From NCBI GenBank assembly GCA_030272585.1, contig BSYQ01000007.1, positions 4,158,001 through 4,222,000 of the forward strand: DNA of 64,000 nt, read 5' to 3'. Within the stretch, counting starts at the first letter, position 1, and each line of letters begins with the position of its first letter. A program made the translations under genes and the position numbers. Of this stretch, positions 1 through 10,674 are shown piece after piece. The DNA comes from Bryopsis sp. KO-2023. Taxonomy: Eukaryota > Chlorophyta > Ulvophyceae > Bryopsidales > Bryopsidaceae. Below the pieces are notes generated by a model. It was not told the origin of the DNA. It did no database searches and was given only the letters and a program-made list of their open reading frames with translations.

Positions 1-1091
1 GGTTAGTATGCTTTGTCAGCGGGTTTTTGCTTTTCACGTACATATACATATATTTATGCGCTGGGTGGAAATGTTTGAAAACTGTGGCTGGTTGTCGAGG
101 TGTATGGATTTATGGTTCTCGTCAAGAAAGGGGGGGGGGGGGAGATTGTAGTGTCCGCTCGATTATTGATTCTTCATTATTGATTGTTGAGCTAATATGA
201 ATGTAAGAGGATGCCTTTTTCTGACTATGAACCTCGTGATGTGTTGGCCCAACCACCAACATTCACAACAAAACCAATATATTTGTTTATCTGAATTGTG
301 CAATACAAATGCCAAGAATCAACCGAAAAGCCTTAAAAAAGAGGAAAAGAGAGACCCCTGCTCCTATTTTGTTTGGATGGGGTGGGCTGGCATGAATTCG
401 TTCATCCAATTATCAACTTTGGATTTCATGTCGTGGATTGAGGAGACCAAACCAAAGCAAAAATTACAAGGCTTGGTGTTTATATAGCATTTACTTAGTG
501 TGGTTGGTTTTGATTTTTGTGGAAACTCGATTGATTTCTTGGATGTGGCCTAGGCCTTACAAACTGTTGATGGTGTTCCTTGGTTGAGACTCAGTCGGGG
601 ACAGTTCGACCCGACTTCTTACGAAAGTCTAGGAAACCATGTTGTGAACCAATCGCTTTTACACGAAGAGTTATCCAAAGTATCACGGTCTTTCCTTATA
701 TGTTCCCCTAGTTTCTGTCAGGTATGCGAAACGCCATATGCGATCCACTAATTCGATCGCGTACAATCAACACAAACTTTGGGTGAATGTGGCCTTTTTG
801 TGGCCCCAAATCATCTTGTAATAAAACGTTTTGGCTCTTTTGTGGCCCCCAAATTTGCCATTATGATTTTTTGGGGGCCAAAATGAGCCAAAAAAAAATA
901 CACTGATTCGCTATCCCCCAAAAAAATATGATTTTACAAAAAAAAAATAAAACTAATTACCATCGCAGAGTGACATCAGCTGACTGTGCCACCACTCCAA
1001 ATTTAGCTGTCCAACGCGCGCGCCGAAACCGAATAACGGACGTTGGGTGGCGAGCAGCGGAGACAGAAACGCGGACGACAGAGAGCTGAAG
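1..1091. other. AT-rich spacer, possible 3' end of an upstream gene
   Basis: No reading frame here has convincing protein-like composition. The stretch holds a poly-G run near 130-142, scattered poly-A/T runs, and an imperfect inverted repeat around 850-885, where a GGCCCCCAAAT-type sequence is followed by its complement. From about 1010 the base composition becomes GC-richer, consistent with the promoter and 5' UTR of the gene that starts at 1092. Confidence 0.5.
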
Positions 1092-4000
1092 ATGGCCGCC
1101 GTGTCAAGTCGAGGAGGGACGTTCTTGGGCATAGGTAGCATGAGCAGACCGGACGTTCTCGCAGACATCCCTTGAAGTGCCCTTGATTGGAATCCCAAAA
1201 ACCACCGCTAACCGTCAGAAACCGTCGTCCTGTCAATGTTACGAAAACAAAATCAAAAGCACCGGAACAAGAGTGCTGCATGTTTCTCTGTCAGGCAACT
1301 TCTGTCTGCCCAAGTTTTGGATTCCATTATTTTTCCCAACCTCCAGTGTTTGGAGATATTTCCAATTAAAAAAGGAAATGCAAAAATGGGTAGAAAAAGC
1401 AACTATTGGAGGATATAACAAAATAGCCTACTTTCCCCTTCTTTAAAAAAGCTAAAATATATTTTCAATCTATGAATGGTGGTGGGTTTTTTTTGTTGTT
1501 TTTTTCTGTAGATCAATCTACTTTTTCCCTCGAATGTCCAACCATCGATCGGCTACTATATATATATATATATTTTCTGCTTTTCTTCCTTTTTTTTCTG
1601 GGTGTTTTTTTTGGAAGCACCTATCCAACATGGGAGAAAAAACAAATTGCATGTTGTTGTTGTTTTTTTTTCTGCTTTTTTCCTTATTTTTTTCCCTCTT
1701 TTCTTTGAAAAGACCCATCCAACTTGGGGGAAGGACTCAGCGACAGCATATCTTGCGTGTCGACCAACGAAAGCGAGAGTGACGATGCCAGCCTGGAGGA
1801 GTACGATTCTTGCGACGAAGGAATGCCAGCTTACCCTCCTTCCACGGCCAGCACCTCTTGCACTTATGTAGATGCCTTGGATTGGCACGAAATCGTTGAG
1901 TTCCGACCCTCCGGCCAAAGCGATGCAATTGAAGGAGTCCAAAGGGGGACACATCGATACGGTCTTGAATTGCCCACTTTCGATGCAACCCTCGGTGAGC
2001 TGACGATGTAACAATGCCTTTTGCAAAAATGAGGATGGTGGATTTGCTTGTGAATGTATCGATGTTAAATGGAGGGGGGGGGGGGGGGGTTAAGAAAAAG
2101 AGGGAGAGATTTCTGAAGAAAAATTGGGGGGAGGGGGGGGAGGGAATTTGTTTAAAAAGAGGGAGAGGTTTCTGAAGAATAATATGTTGGGTTGGGGGAG
2201 GGGGGTGATGTGTTTGATTGAGTTTTTGGAAACCCATGTCTATACAGGTCTGCCTGAAGTTCCACCGAATGATCGGTTCTTCCCCTACACGCAATTCGAC
2301 CAGGAAAAGAATTGGCGCTCGATGCTCACCCAGCAGAATGTTGCGGTATGGCAAAAAAATATATTTTCATATATTAGATATGCACTCTGTGAGGCTTTTA
2401 CGAATCAATTCGTTAAGTTGTTTTGCGGTTCTTCCCTAAACAGTGATTTTTGTTTTAAAATCTATAAAATGGACCAATTTGGTTCATTTAAAAAAAATCT
2501 CTTTTACGACCCCCCCTCTCCCTTTTTCCAAATCCAAAAATATATTTTTTGTGTTTTTTGGAAAGTTCTCTGCAATGCTAATCGAAAGATGTTCAGCGTG
2601 GATGCCCTTCTCGTTTTCTTTTTCCCCACCCTCAGAAATGTTTTGAACAAATTTTTCAGGGTCTAGCCAAACATCTGAACGCCGTGAAGGACCCCTATGA
2701 AGAAATTCTGCGACGATACAGAGCAGGCACGGCCGAAAGAAAAGAATGGGATGCTGATCGCAAGGTGTGGTGCCCTTGCTTTTTTTGCTGCTACTCTCTA
2801 CTTTTACCTTTGTAACACCTCTTTCTCGAAGGCAAGGGAGGGGGTTAGGTGAAAGAAAAGTTTTCGTTCAACTCTGTGCAACGGAGCCCATTTTTTTTTC
2901 GATTTCTTTTTTTTTGGAAACGGTGAAAAAGGGTCTGTTGGTAATAATAAGGGATGTTCAGCAATTCAACCCTATTTGTTCCCTATTGTTTCAACTTTAT
3001 TACTAATCAAAGTAATAAGCAGCGTTGGAGACGAAAAAGATTTTCGTGTGAATTTTCGAGATTATTTCCAGAATGTTGCTGAACAGCTCTAATGAATCCT
3101 TGTTTTTCCTCCACCTCTGTGCGTTTCTGCAGGCTGCCATCAGCAGCCACATCGATGCGATTCTGGGAAAGAAGGCCGGGTCTGGAAAGACGGAGCAGTT
3201 ATCCCAACCGAGGCGAGAGTCAGATGGTCAGCCCGTTTCGGAAAAAGAACAAGAAAAACTCGAAACGAAGGAATCTGAGGTGCAGAGGCTAAAATCAAGT
3301 GGCGAAAAGCAGCGAAATTCTCCGGATCAAGCATCCGGAATCGCAGCACCACCCACAACATCAGCAGGGAGTTTCGGTCATGTCGGGTTTGGGAAGTTTT
3401 TGTCCAGCAGAGGGTTGCCGCTGGATAGCCTGCAAATGGGGGGCTCGCAGGAGCCGGTGAAAACTGAAAAAGAAGCGGATGGATCGGATAGAGAGGGGAA
3501 AAAAGAGGAAGCCGAAGCTTTTCGAATCGAGATGCAGAAAAAACAGAGGGAGGCGGCTCAGCTGAGACAGGATGAGCAGCAGCGGAAAGCAGCGGAGGTG
3601 AGGAGGTCCATGGAGGAAGCCAGAGAGAAAGAAAGGCAAATGGCTGAACAACAAAAGGCTCTGGAGGAGCAGCGGCAAGCAGAAGTCAGAAGGAACGAGG
3701 TAAGGGCTGAACCAAAAAGAATGATTAAAAAAAAAATGGCTGGTTCAGGAGGCAGGCTTTGCACCATCCGACCTAATGCATGAATCTGAATGTGGAAAAA
3801 ATATGAGATGATTAACTTAGGATTCACCACTAGAAAACACTGATAAATTCTTAGAAGAATTCAAGTGACTTTTTTTTTTTTTAGAAAGGTTCAGAAAACG
3901 AAAATCTTGTTGTTGAAGTTTTTTGACTCACGAATTTAAAAACGCAGTGCAGGGGAATCGAACCCATACCATCAGATTGGAAATGGAATGCACTTACCGA

Positions 4001-6554
4001 ACGTGTTATATAACGTTTTGAAATGGGAAAAGCCACTGGTTTGTCTTCCCAGCGAACTAAATTCACCAAAGGAGTTATTATGGTCCATATGATATGCAGG
4101 CAGCAAGAGAAATGGCTGCCAAACAGGCTGAGCTGAGGGCAGCTGAAGCAAGGAAGCAACAACAGCAGCACGAAGATCTACGCAGAGCTCTGGCGGCTGC
4201 AGCCGAGGTTAAAAAGAGGCAAGAAGCTGCACAGCTTCCCCTGGCGGTGGCTGCTGCTGCAACCTCCACCCCCGGTGCCAATATTTTTCAATTGCAATCA
4301 CCTCTGGGTATGCAGCAGCAGCAGTCTTTGGTTGCAGGAAACCAGCAAGGGTTTTCTCAACCACCCCAGTCCAGCGTTTCGCATGCAGCTGCGCCATCCC
4401 AGGTGTGTGGATGCGATTTGTGGAACACAAGATAGCACATTTTGACGATTTTGAGAAAAAGACCTTGTTCAACCCCCCTTCCCCCCCCCTTCCTTTTTTT
4501 AATTTAACAAACATAGAAAAACAAAGGCAGGCTGGTTATCCTCAACATTTGTTTTTTACACCATGGGGGCTGTTCGTTCAGGTCAAACCGCCGCTTCAGA
4601 GTTCCACTGGGTTGCCAAGGGCTGCTGAGCCCTCCGTGATGCTGCACGAAAGCGAATCGGCCAAGCAGTTTGAAGTCTTGCACAAGCAAAGGTCCGACAT
4701 GTTCAAGCAAAGAATCGGAGCCTTCGGCTCGGATCCAGGCTTCAAAAAGGAACGCAGGGTGCTGGACAAGCAGCTCAAGACGGAAATCACCCAAGTGTCG
4801 GGAAATCTGCAGCAGGTGGGGTTTTCGAGAGCATGGATCGAAAAAAAAGACTGAATGAATGGAAAACAGAATTGGGAGTAGTTTGAGTTTAGTAGTTTAG
4901 TAAGAGGTGGTGCAGTAGCGTAGTAGTTTTGTTTGGTAGTTTTGTCCAAGCAGGAATCTCAGGAATTTCCCCACGATATGCAAAAAAAAAGTAAAAAGAA
5001 ATGAAATGAAATGACCATTTCGCTTTTCTCCTTTTGAACACCATGAACCAGGTCTATCAGAAGGCGGAGCGAATCATAAAGGTGCTGGACGGCTTGCCCG
5101 AGGATCGAAGGTTTTATTGCTACCAGACCCTGGCTCAAATCATGATGAGCAAGTGCGACGGTCTGACGCAGAATCTCGTCTTCCCTCTGGCCGAAGTGCT
5201 GATGAAAGTGGTTCGAAAGCATCCCTTGCTTCTCGATGCTCTGTTGAGTGCGCTGCACAAGGTATTGAAAACTGACACCTCCGATGTGGCAAGTCTCCGG
5301 AGCTCATCGTGGATTAGTCAACCCCAGTCAGTCTCGGAGATCCCCCTACCCCCACCGCACTCTTCTCCAGAGCAGCAGGTCGACCCCTGATACTTACCCA
5401 ATTTCCATGCATTTTTGATGTTTTCCCCCCCTTTATTTTGAACAGTGATGCGGGTTCCCCAACAACTGTATTTTCGGAGATGTGTATATTTTGAGGGTTG
5501 TTTTTGCGTGGTTTTGTGTTAGGTGTGCGTTATGACGGTGCCGAAGTATTTTTCTCTGAAAGGTGGGGCTGGAGGGGATGCTGAAAGGCGGGAAATGATG
5601 AATTACAAACAGATCGAAGAAGGGACCGGCACCAGATTGGAAACGGAGGATGAGTTCGTCACTCGACAGTCAGGCTACATTATGCTTTTCGCTGGACTGT
5701 TACAGGCAAGGTTTCGACACCGTTTAAAACACTTTTTGTGTGGTTTGGTTGGTGTGTTTTTGTGTGATTTTTGTGGGTTGGGTCAAGGCTTTACAAATGA
5801 TCAAATTTGATAAGCTGTTTCGCGTTAAATGACGATTTTTTTTTTTTTTTTCCGAAGAAGGGGGGTTGACTGTTGTTGTTTTTTCAGGTGGATGATGGTA
5901 AGAATAGCAGCGGAGTGAATGAGGCTTGGATGTATCTAGCGAGGTTGCTGAACGCACTGCCACCCACAAGAGTCACTGCGACCGCGCTGGAGAATTTTTT
6001 GAGGGTGAGTTTTTTTTCAGACTGAATTACAAAGAAAAGAGAAAGCAACGTGCAGTGTGCTTGGTCCGAGTTCACCCATTCTATGTATATATGTATGTAT
6101 ATATTGGGGTAGAGAGCTAGATATGGACGTTGGGATGAAGCGGTGGTTTACTTCTGAGTCAGTCTATTACACATTTCTGTCGACGGGGTGCACTTGGCTT
6201 TTTGATCTTGTGTAGAATCCTTTTTTTTTTTTTTAATGTGTATATGTACGTATATTAAAAGATCATGATTCCTTAGCCCAGTTGTGTTTCGTTCGTGGAA
6301 AGAAAATCATTGTTTTGGCTTTGGTTTTTCAGATTGCCGGCTCCAAATTGTTTTATCGGTATAAAAACCAGATGGTCAAACTGCTGCAATTCATGGACAG
6401 CCATTTTCTGAAGCAATTGGGCGAAAGCGGGGAGGTGGAAGTGAGGGCGATATACACACGCTTGTATACGTATCTTAGCACAGAAAAATTCAGGGAAGAG
6501 CCCGAGGGGTGGAGGATGCCAGATAGGGATGAGTCATCGTTTACTCAAGCTTAG
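1092..6554 (+). CDS. GLE1: GLE1-type nucleoporin / mRNA export factor
   Basis: Gle1 works at the cytoplasmic face of the nuclear pore, where it activates a DEAD-box helicase (Dbp5/DDX19) during mRNA export. The model has 11 exons: 1092-1134, 1713-1994, 2248-2345, 2660-2764, 3133-3699, 4100-4402, 4582-4815, 5052-5261, 5523-5705, 5888-6004 and 6333-6554. All phases agree and give 787 residues. Residues 1-175 are acidic and Ser-rich. A long Glu/Arg/Gln/Ala coiled coil runs from about 300 to 410, followed by a Gln/Pro-rich linker. Residues 467-787 are the Gle1 C-terminal helical-repeat domain; 'RQSGYIMLFAGLLQ' and 'AWMYLARLLNALP' match the family (human 'MSGMIRLYAAIIQ', 'GWRWLAQILNMEP'). The intron after 5705 begins with GC instead of GT. 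The first exon rests on a strong start context (AAGATGGCC) and on phase. It is the least certain part, because its donor (GTAGCA) is weak. Confidence 0.88.
3925..4000 (-). other. tRNA-like sequence inside GLE1 intron 5
   Basis: On the minus strand positions 3954-3964 read GGTTCGATTCC, an exact match to the Pol III box B / T-loop consensus. Upstream is a D-arm-like CAC...GTG stem with a GG in the loop. No matching acceptor stem is visible, and the anticodon loop would be too long. It may be a degenerate tRNA copy or a short tRNA-derived element rather than a working tRNA gene. Confidence 0.25.
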
Positions 6555-8272
6555 AAACAGTAAACAGTTCCGATGAATGAATTTGTGGTATCGCTTTTTT
6601 ACTTCACGAGATATTCAGAACAATGAAAAGGTGTTTGGGGGGGGGGGGGGGAAGGGAGTAGTGTTTTTTTGTTTTTTCGGTTTTGTGGTTTTAGAGCTTT
6701 TAAATAGGTTCAGCTGTGAGAGTGATTATTTGCTATCAAAACCTCATGTTGAGTTTGGCAATCCATTCTGTATTGTACATCCATGCTTCACATCTCGATA
6801 CTTCATGCATGTATTGTGGCCATGTTTCATCAATTCACAAGACGAAGAACAATAAAATAAAAAACTGTTATGTATATCTGAAATGACGAAATAACAATTG
6901 ATCTGGAGGGATGCATTGCAATTTTTTCCACAGAAAAAGGGAAATTTTCAAACCCGCAAGAACAACAATTTCGTATTTTACATCATTCAACTTTTTTTGC
7001 TGTAGAATATCTACATATTTATTTTACATAATGCAACAATGGATATCAAATCACTTCAAATCACAGCCACCCCAAACGGCGGCCCAGTTAAAACGCCCGC
7101 AACATACACATCAACAACAAAAATTCCTTCCAACAATGCCATTCATTCCACGAGCGGTAAAGATCCCCCCTTCCCCCCCAAAAAAAGAAAAGTAACAATT
7201 CAACATTTCTTGATGCTTATCTGGATTCTTTTTTTCCTTTCCCTGTTTGACAGGTGTTTTCTTTTTTTTTCCACCACCACAATTTCTTTTCCCAGATTTT
7301 CACAAAAATCCGGAATTCACTAAGCTTCATTAAAGGAGGTATTCGACTCCAAAATATCGTTCCAGCAATATCTGATTCTTTCCCAAAAGGCACCGTTTTC
7401 ACCTCGACATAATATATCCAAAAAACCAGCCGAGGCATTTTTGTCTTTTCCGAAAGACGACTTTTTTTGACCCTCCAAAAACAGCCCTTTCACTTCAAAC
7501 CCCCCTCCCCCCTAAAAAAAGAAAAAAAGAAAGAAAAAAGAAAATCATATATAAGCGCCACTACAGTTCAGATAGTTTTTTTGCTACTCGTTTTCAAATC
7601 CAAAGCATCTAATCGCCAGCCTGACTGGAAATCCTACCAAGGGACCTTGCTTTCTCCCCCCCCCCAAAACAACACTAAGTGGTTTGTTATTCGGATATTG
7701 CATTTTCAAACTGTACTGCAAGCTATTACCATCAAAACATCGCACCCTTACGCAAAATGCTAGAATTCAGCTTCTTATGTTCAAAGAGAGAAGAAAAAAA
7801 AACACCCTGCTGATGTAGGGCTTTGGTTTTTTGTTTTTTTTTGGGTTTGTTTTGTTCAAATCTTTCGTTTCTAGGATTTGCATTCAACTACGTTTTTTCA
7901 TTGAGGTCCTATCGCTATATATTGCAGTGACCTTTTGCTTAGTTTTGGTTCTTTTTCTTTTTCTTTTTCATTGTTTTTTTTTTTTATATTCTTGATCCTG
8001 TACTCTAAATGCCCTAATTCAAGGAGAAAAAAAAAACCTACCAAGGTCTTTAAAAAAAAACAACACAGAAACAGAAAAAAACAACTGGTCTTTGGAAGAT
8101 AAAACCCTACCCAAAAAAAAAGAAAAACACGATCAAAATCGCTGAGAATCAAAACTGCATTCTTATCATTTCTTTTTGTGTAAAAAGATTCCAAAGATTC
8201 TCATTTCTTTTTTTTTTCTTTCGTTTTCCAAAGAAGAGGACATCATGGTTTTTTTTTGGAAACCTCAACCGT
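6555..8272. other. Gene-poor, low-complexity spacer
   Basis: Poly-G (6639-6651), C-tract/A-tract and poly-T runs dominate. No exon with supporting splice signals or recognisable protein was found. It probably holds the 3' UTRs of the converging GLE1 gene and the minus-strand membrane-protein gene that stops at 8273. Confidence 0.5.
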
Positions 8273-9327
8273 TCAAATGTTCATTTTTTTGGCAACTCGC
8301 CAACTCACTTCCCACGACAAAGCCACGTTGATCAGGAGAATCACCACAGAGAACCCCTTTCCGTAAACACCGTTTGGCCGTGGCCTGACTGGCTGATCGC
8401 GAGCGCCCCTGCCGCCAGGATGACTAGTTTCTGTCGCATGTCGTATTTTTCTCCTCGTCTCCGCGCACCACACCACAACCGACGGTACCACAAAACCCGC
8501 CCAAAAGTTGAAAAAAGTGTGAAAGGCTGCACATGGGTTCGAACACGGTACCACCAGCCGACGTGCGAACTCTCCTGTCTCGTATTCCTGGTCCAACAAC
8601 GGCCTGACGAAATCCAGCAAATGTAAGCCGAACGAATCCAGTCCACCTTCCAACGATCGAAACACCGACGACGAAAGCCCAGGAGTCCGTGAAACCGCCG
8701 CACAAGCGTCTTGGATCGGAGCGCTGCTCAAGACGAAGGCTAAAGCATGCACGGGACAGTGTACTTTGAACGGGAGTCGTATCGCCAGTGTCGCGAACGC
8801 CAACCACAGAGCTGGGCCCTGGATGAAGCTGCGCACCACCACGGCGCCTATAGATCCTTCCGACGCCACCGGAAACGTGCTCAAAATGCAGTAGGAACAG
8901 TAGTGGGCCACGATCAGTCGCAATGCAGCAGCAGGAAGAGTCCTACTCCGCCCAAACACGGGTGAAACCACCCTCGTCTCAAGAATATGCATTCCTCCGC
9001 ACAAGATCACGCACAGAACCATAGGGTGTGCCCCCATCCGTCCAGATGCGAAAACGCACAGAAACGGGCCGACCGCCACCGTTGGATACAGGAAACGAAG
9101 GTCGACTCCTGACCCGCAAATCACCCACAACCAAAACCCTCGCAGAGATCGTCACAGAACAGAAAGAGATTCCTGGGACACCATCTGTTCGCGCTATTCG
9201 CCGTCCTCAACGTGGCCACAATCAAGCGCACCCCTGCCAAGAACAGAACCGCCTCTTTCCCACGCTCGTTGGGGCTGTTCTTGTAGAGAGAGCGACGTAT
9301 CGTGTGACGTCTCGAGGAACGCGACAT
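8273..9327 (-). CDS. Putative multi-pass membrane protein, 5' end uncertain
   Basis: A long GC-richer open frame on the minus strand (about 9147 down to the stop at 8273-8275, about 290 codons) stands out from its AT-rich flanks. It encodes several hydrophobic segments, such as those around 'LYPTVAVGPFLCVFA', 'ALWLAFATLAI' and 'FSVVILLINVALSW', separated by short polar stretches, so an integral membrane protein is likely. A good start codon lies at 9327 in another frame and opens a basic leader (MSRSSRRHTIRRSLYKNSP). Joining it to the main frame needs an intron or a frameshift near 9110-9270. One phase-compatible choice is a donor after about 9262 and an acceptor near 9140. The family is not recognised. 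An alternative is a shorter protein starting at an internal Met. Confidence 0.45.
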
Positions 9328-9512
9328 AAACAGTCATAAGTAACGTGACTTTGACGCCTCTAGTGGAACGCTGTTTTCGTGAGTTCGCTGCACCAGCGGT
9401 TGTAGACTTCTCAGATTTTCGATTAACCTGTATGTCTCATGCTTCGACAAAGAGAGGGAAATCGAATGTAAATGAACCAGTCGTCCGACACACGAACTCG
9501 TGGGTTGCGATC

Positions 9513-9847
9513 ACCGAAAGTGTGTCGCACTGCGCGCAGCGCCCTTCCGAAGGTGCTCTTTCGTTGGGTTTTTTTTTTCGAACTCCAGAGCGAACCAGAT
9601 CTGGGCGAGGGCGTCGCGCGCAGCGCCCTCGTTTTTTCCAAGTCGCAGCGTACTGTATATATTTAAAGTACGCTGCTGGGTGATGGCTTCTTTTCTTGTG
9701 GGTTTGTAAGTACCGAAAGAGCGTCCCACTGCGCGCAGCGCCCTTTCCCAAGGCGCTCTTTCGTTGCTTTTTCTTTTTCGAACTCCGAGCCAACCAGATA
9801 TGGGCGAGGGCGCTGCGCGCAGCGCCCTCGTTTTTTTCCAAGTCGCA
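9513..9847. repeat. Tandem pair of 135-bp GC-rich repeats with embedded palindromes
   Basis: Copy 1 (9513-9647) and copy 2 (9712-9847) run from ACCGAAAG to CCAAGTCGCA and are highly similar. Each ends with a GC-rich palindrome. In copy 2 positions 9805-9830 form a perfect 26-bp palindrome; in copy 1 the equivalent (9606-9631) is slightly imperfect. Copy 2 also has a CGAAAGAGCG / CGCTCTTTCG inverted pair (9715-9724 and 9755-9764). The 64-bp spacer carries a GCAGCGTAC...GTACGCTGC inverted pair (about 9645-9675) around an AT-rich core. No coding role is seen. Confidence 0.8.
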
Positions 9848-9870
9848 TCAGTCGGACTTTTCTCTATTTT

Positions 9871-9987
9871 TGGGAAATTGTAATGTAATGAAGATTTTCC
9901 TTATATCAACAAAATGTCCCTACAAGCGACGGGAGGAGGGACATTTCGTTGCTATAAGGAAAATCTTCATTACATTACGATTTCCCA
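9871..9987. repeat. Long hairpin: 51-bp inverted-repeat arms, 15-nt loop
   Basis: The left arm 9871-9921 and right arm 9937-9987 are reverse complements except for three mismatches, with a GC-containing 15-nt loop between them. A transcript would fold into one long stem. The size and near-perfection suggest a small-RNA precursor or a foldback/MITE remnant; the sequence alone cannot decide. Confidence 0.8.
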
Positions 9988-10674
9988 ATTACTACATGGA
10001 CCTTGGGAGATAAACCTCCTCCAAAGGCACCCACCACCCCAGATTCCCCAGCGTCTGCCAGGAGTCGAGGCAGGTCCTCAAGTTGAAAGGGTGCTTGCTG
10101 CGAAAATTCTGGAGGGAAACACTGGTGGTGAAGTTTGTGGGATAAAAAGCCTATGGACTGTTGGGGTGTCGTCTTTTGTAAGCTGCCTTGGCAGCTGCCA
10201 AAAGAAATTTACTGTTCAACATGATGATGACGAGAAAATAATCAGAAGCGACCAGTTCTGAAGTTTTGCCACCACAATCCTGGGTTGGTTTGGTTCCCCG
10301 AGCTCAACATGGTTATGTTCATGCTTTTGACACAACGGTATGAAACAGGTTGAAGGAGAGGTAGCTCCTCTCTCGTCCAAATGCACAGTTGTTCTCGCGC
10401 ACGAACTTCCTGCGTTTAAACATATGTGATGACAGCTCCGACCTATCGTAGTCCGATTTCCTCGAAACAACAAAATTTCCCGACAAGGACCCACAACAGC
10501 GTTCAAGGAGTAACGCGCACACATTCAACACAAAAATTCTGAAAAGCAGTCGACAATTTAAGTTGTGTTTTTGGTGAATTCCTCGAACGAACCCCACCAC
10601 TCCCTCGTGTTTTTGTTATATATCATTGTTCAGTGGGAACTCGATAACCGTCACAGGCCTGCTTTGCGGAAGAT
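9988..10674. other. Spacer upstream of the 10675 gene
   Basis: No supported exon was found. A TATA-like stretch (TTATATATCA, about 10616-10625) lies some 50 bases before the start codon at 10675 and may belong to its promoter. This is weak evidence. Confidence 0.35.

Noticed and set aside
1737-2354. 205-codon minus-strand frame over GLE1 exons 2-3
   Set aside because: It is antisense to well-supported GLE1 exons, includes intronic poly-C (poly-Pro) and has no recognisable domain.
7039-7192. Open frame ending in a PKKRKV-like nuclear signal
   Set aside because: The basic motif comes from a C-run followed by an A-rich tract common in these spacers. There is no other coding evidence.
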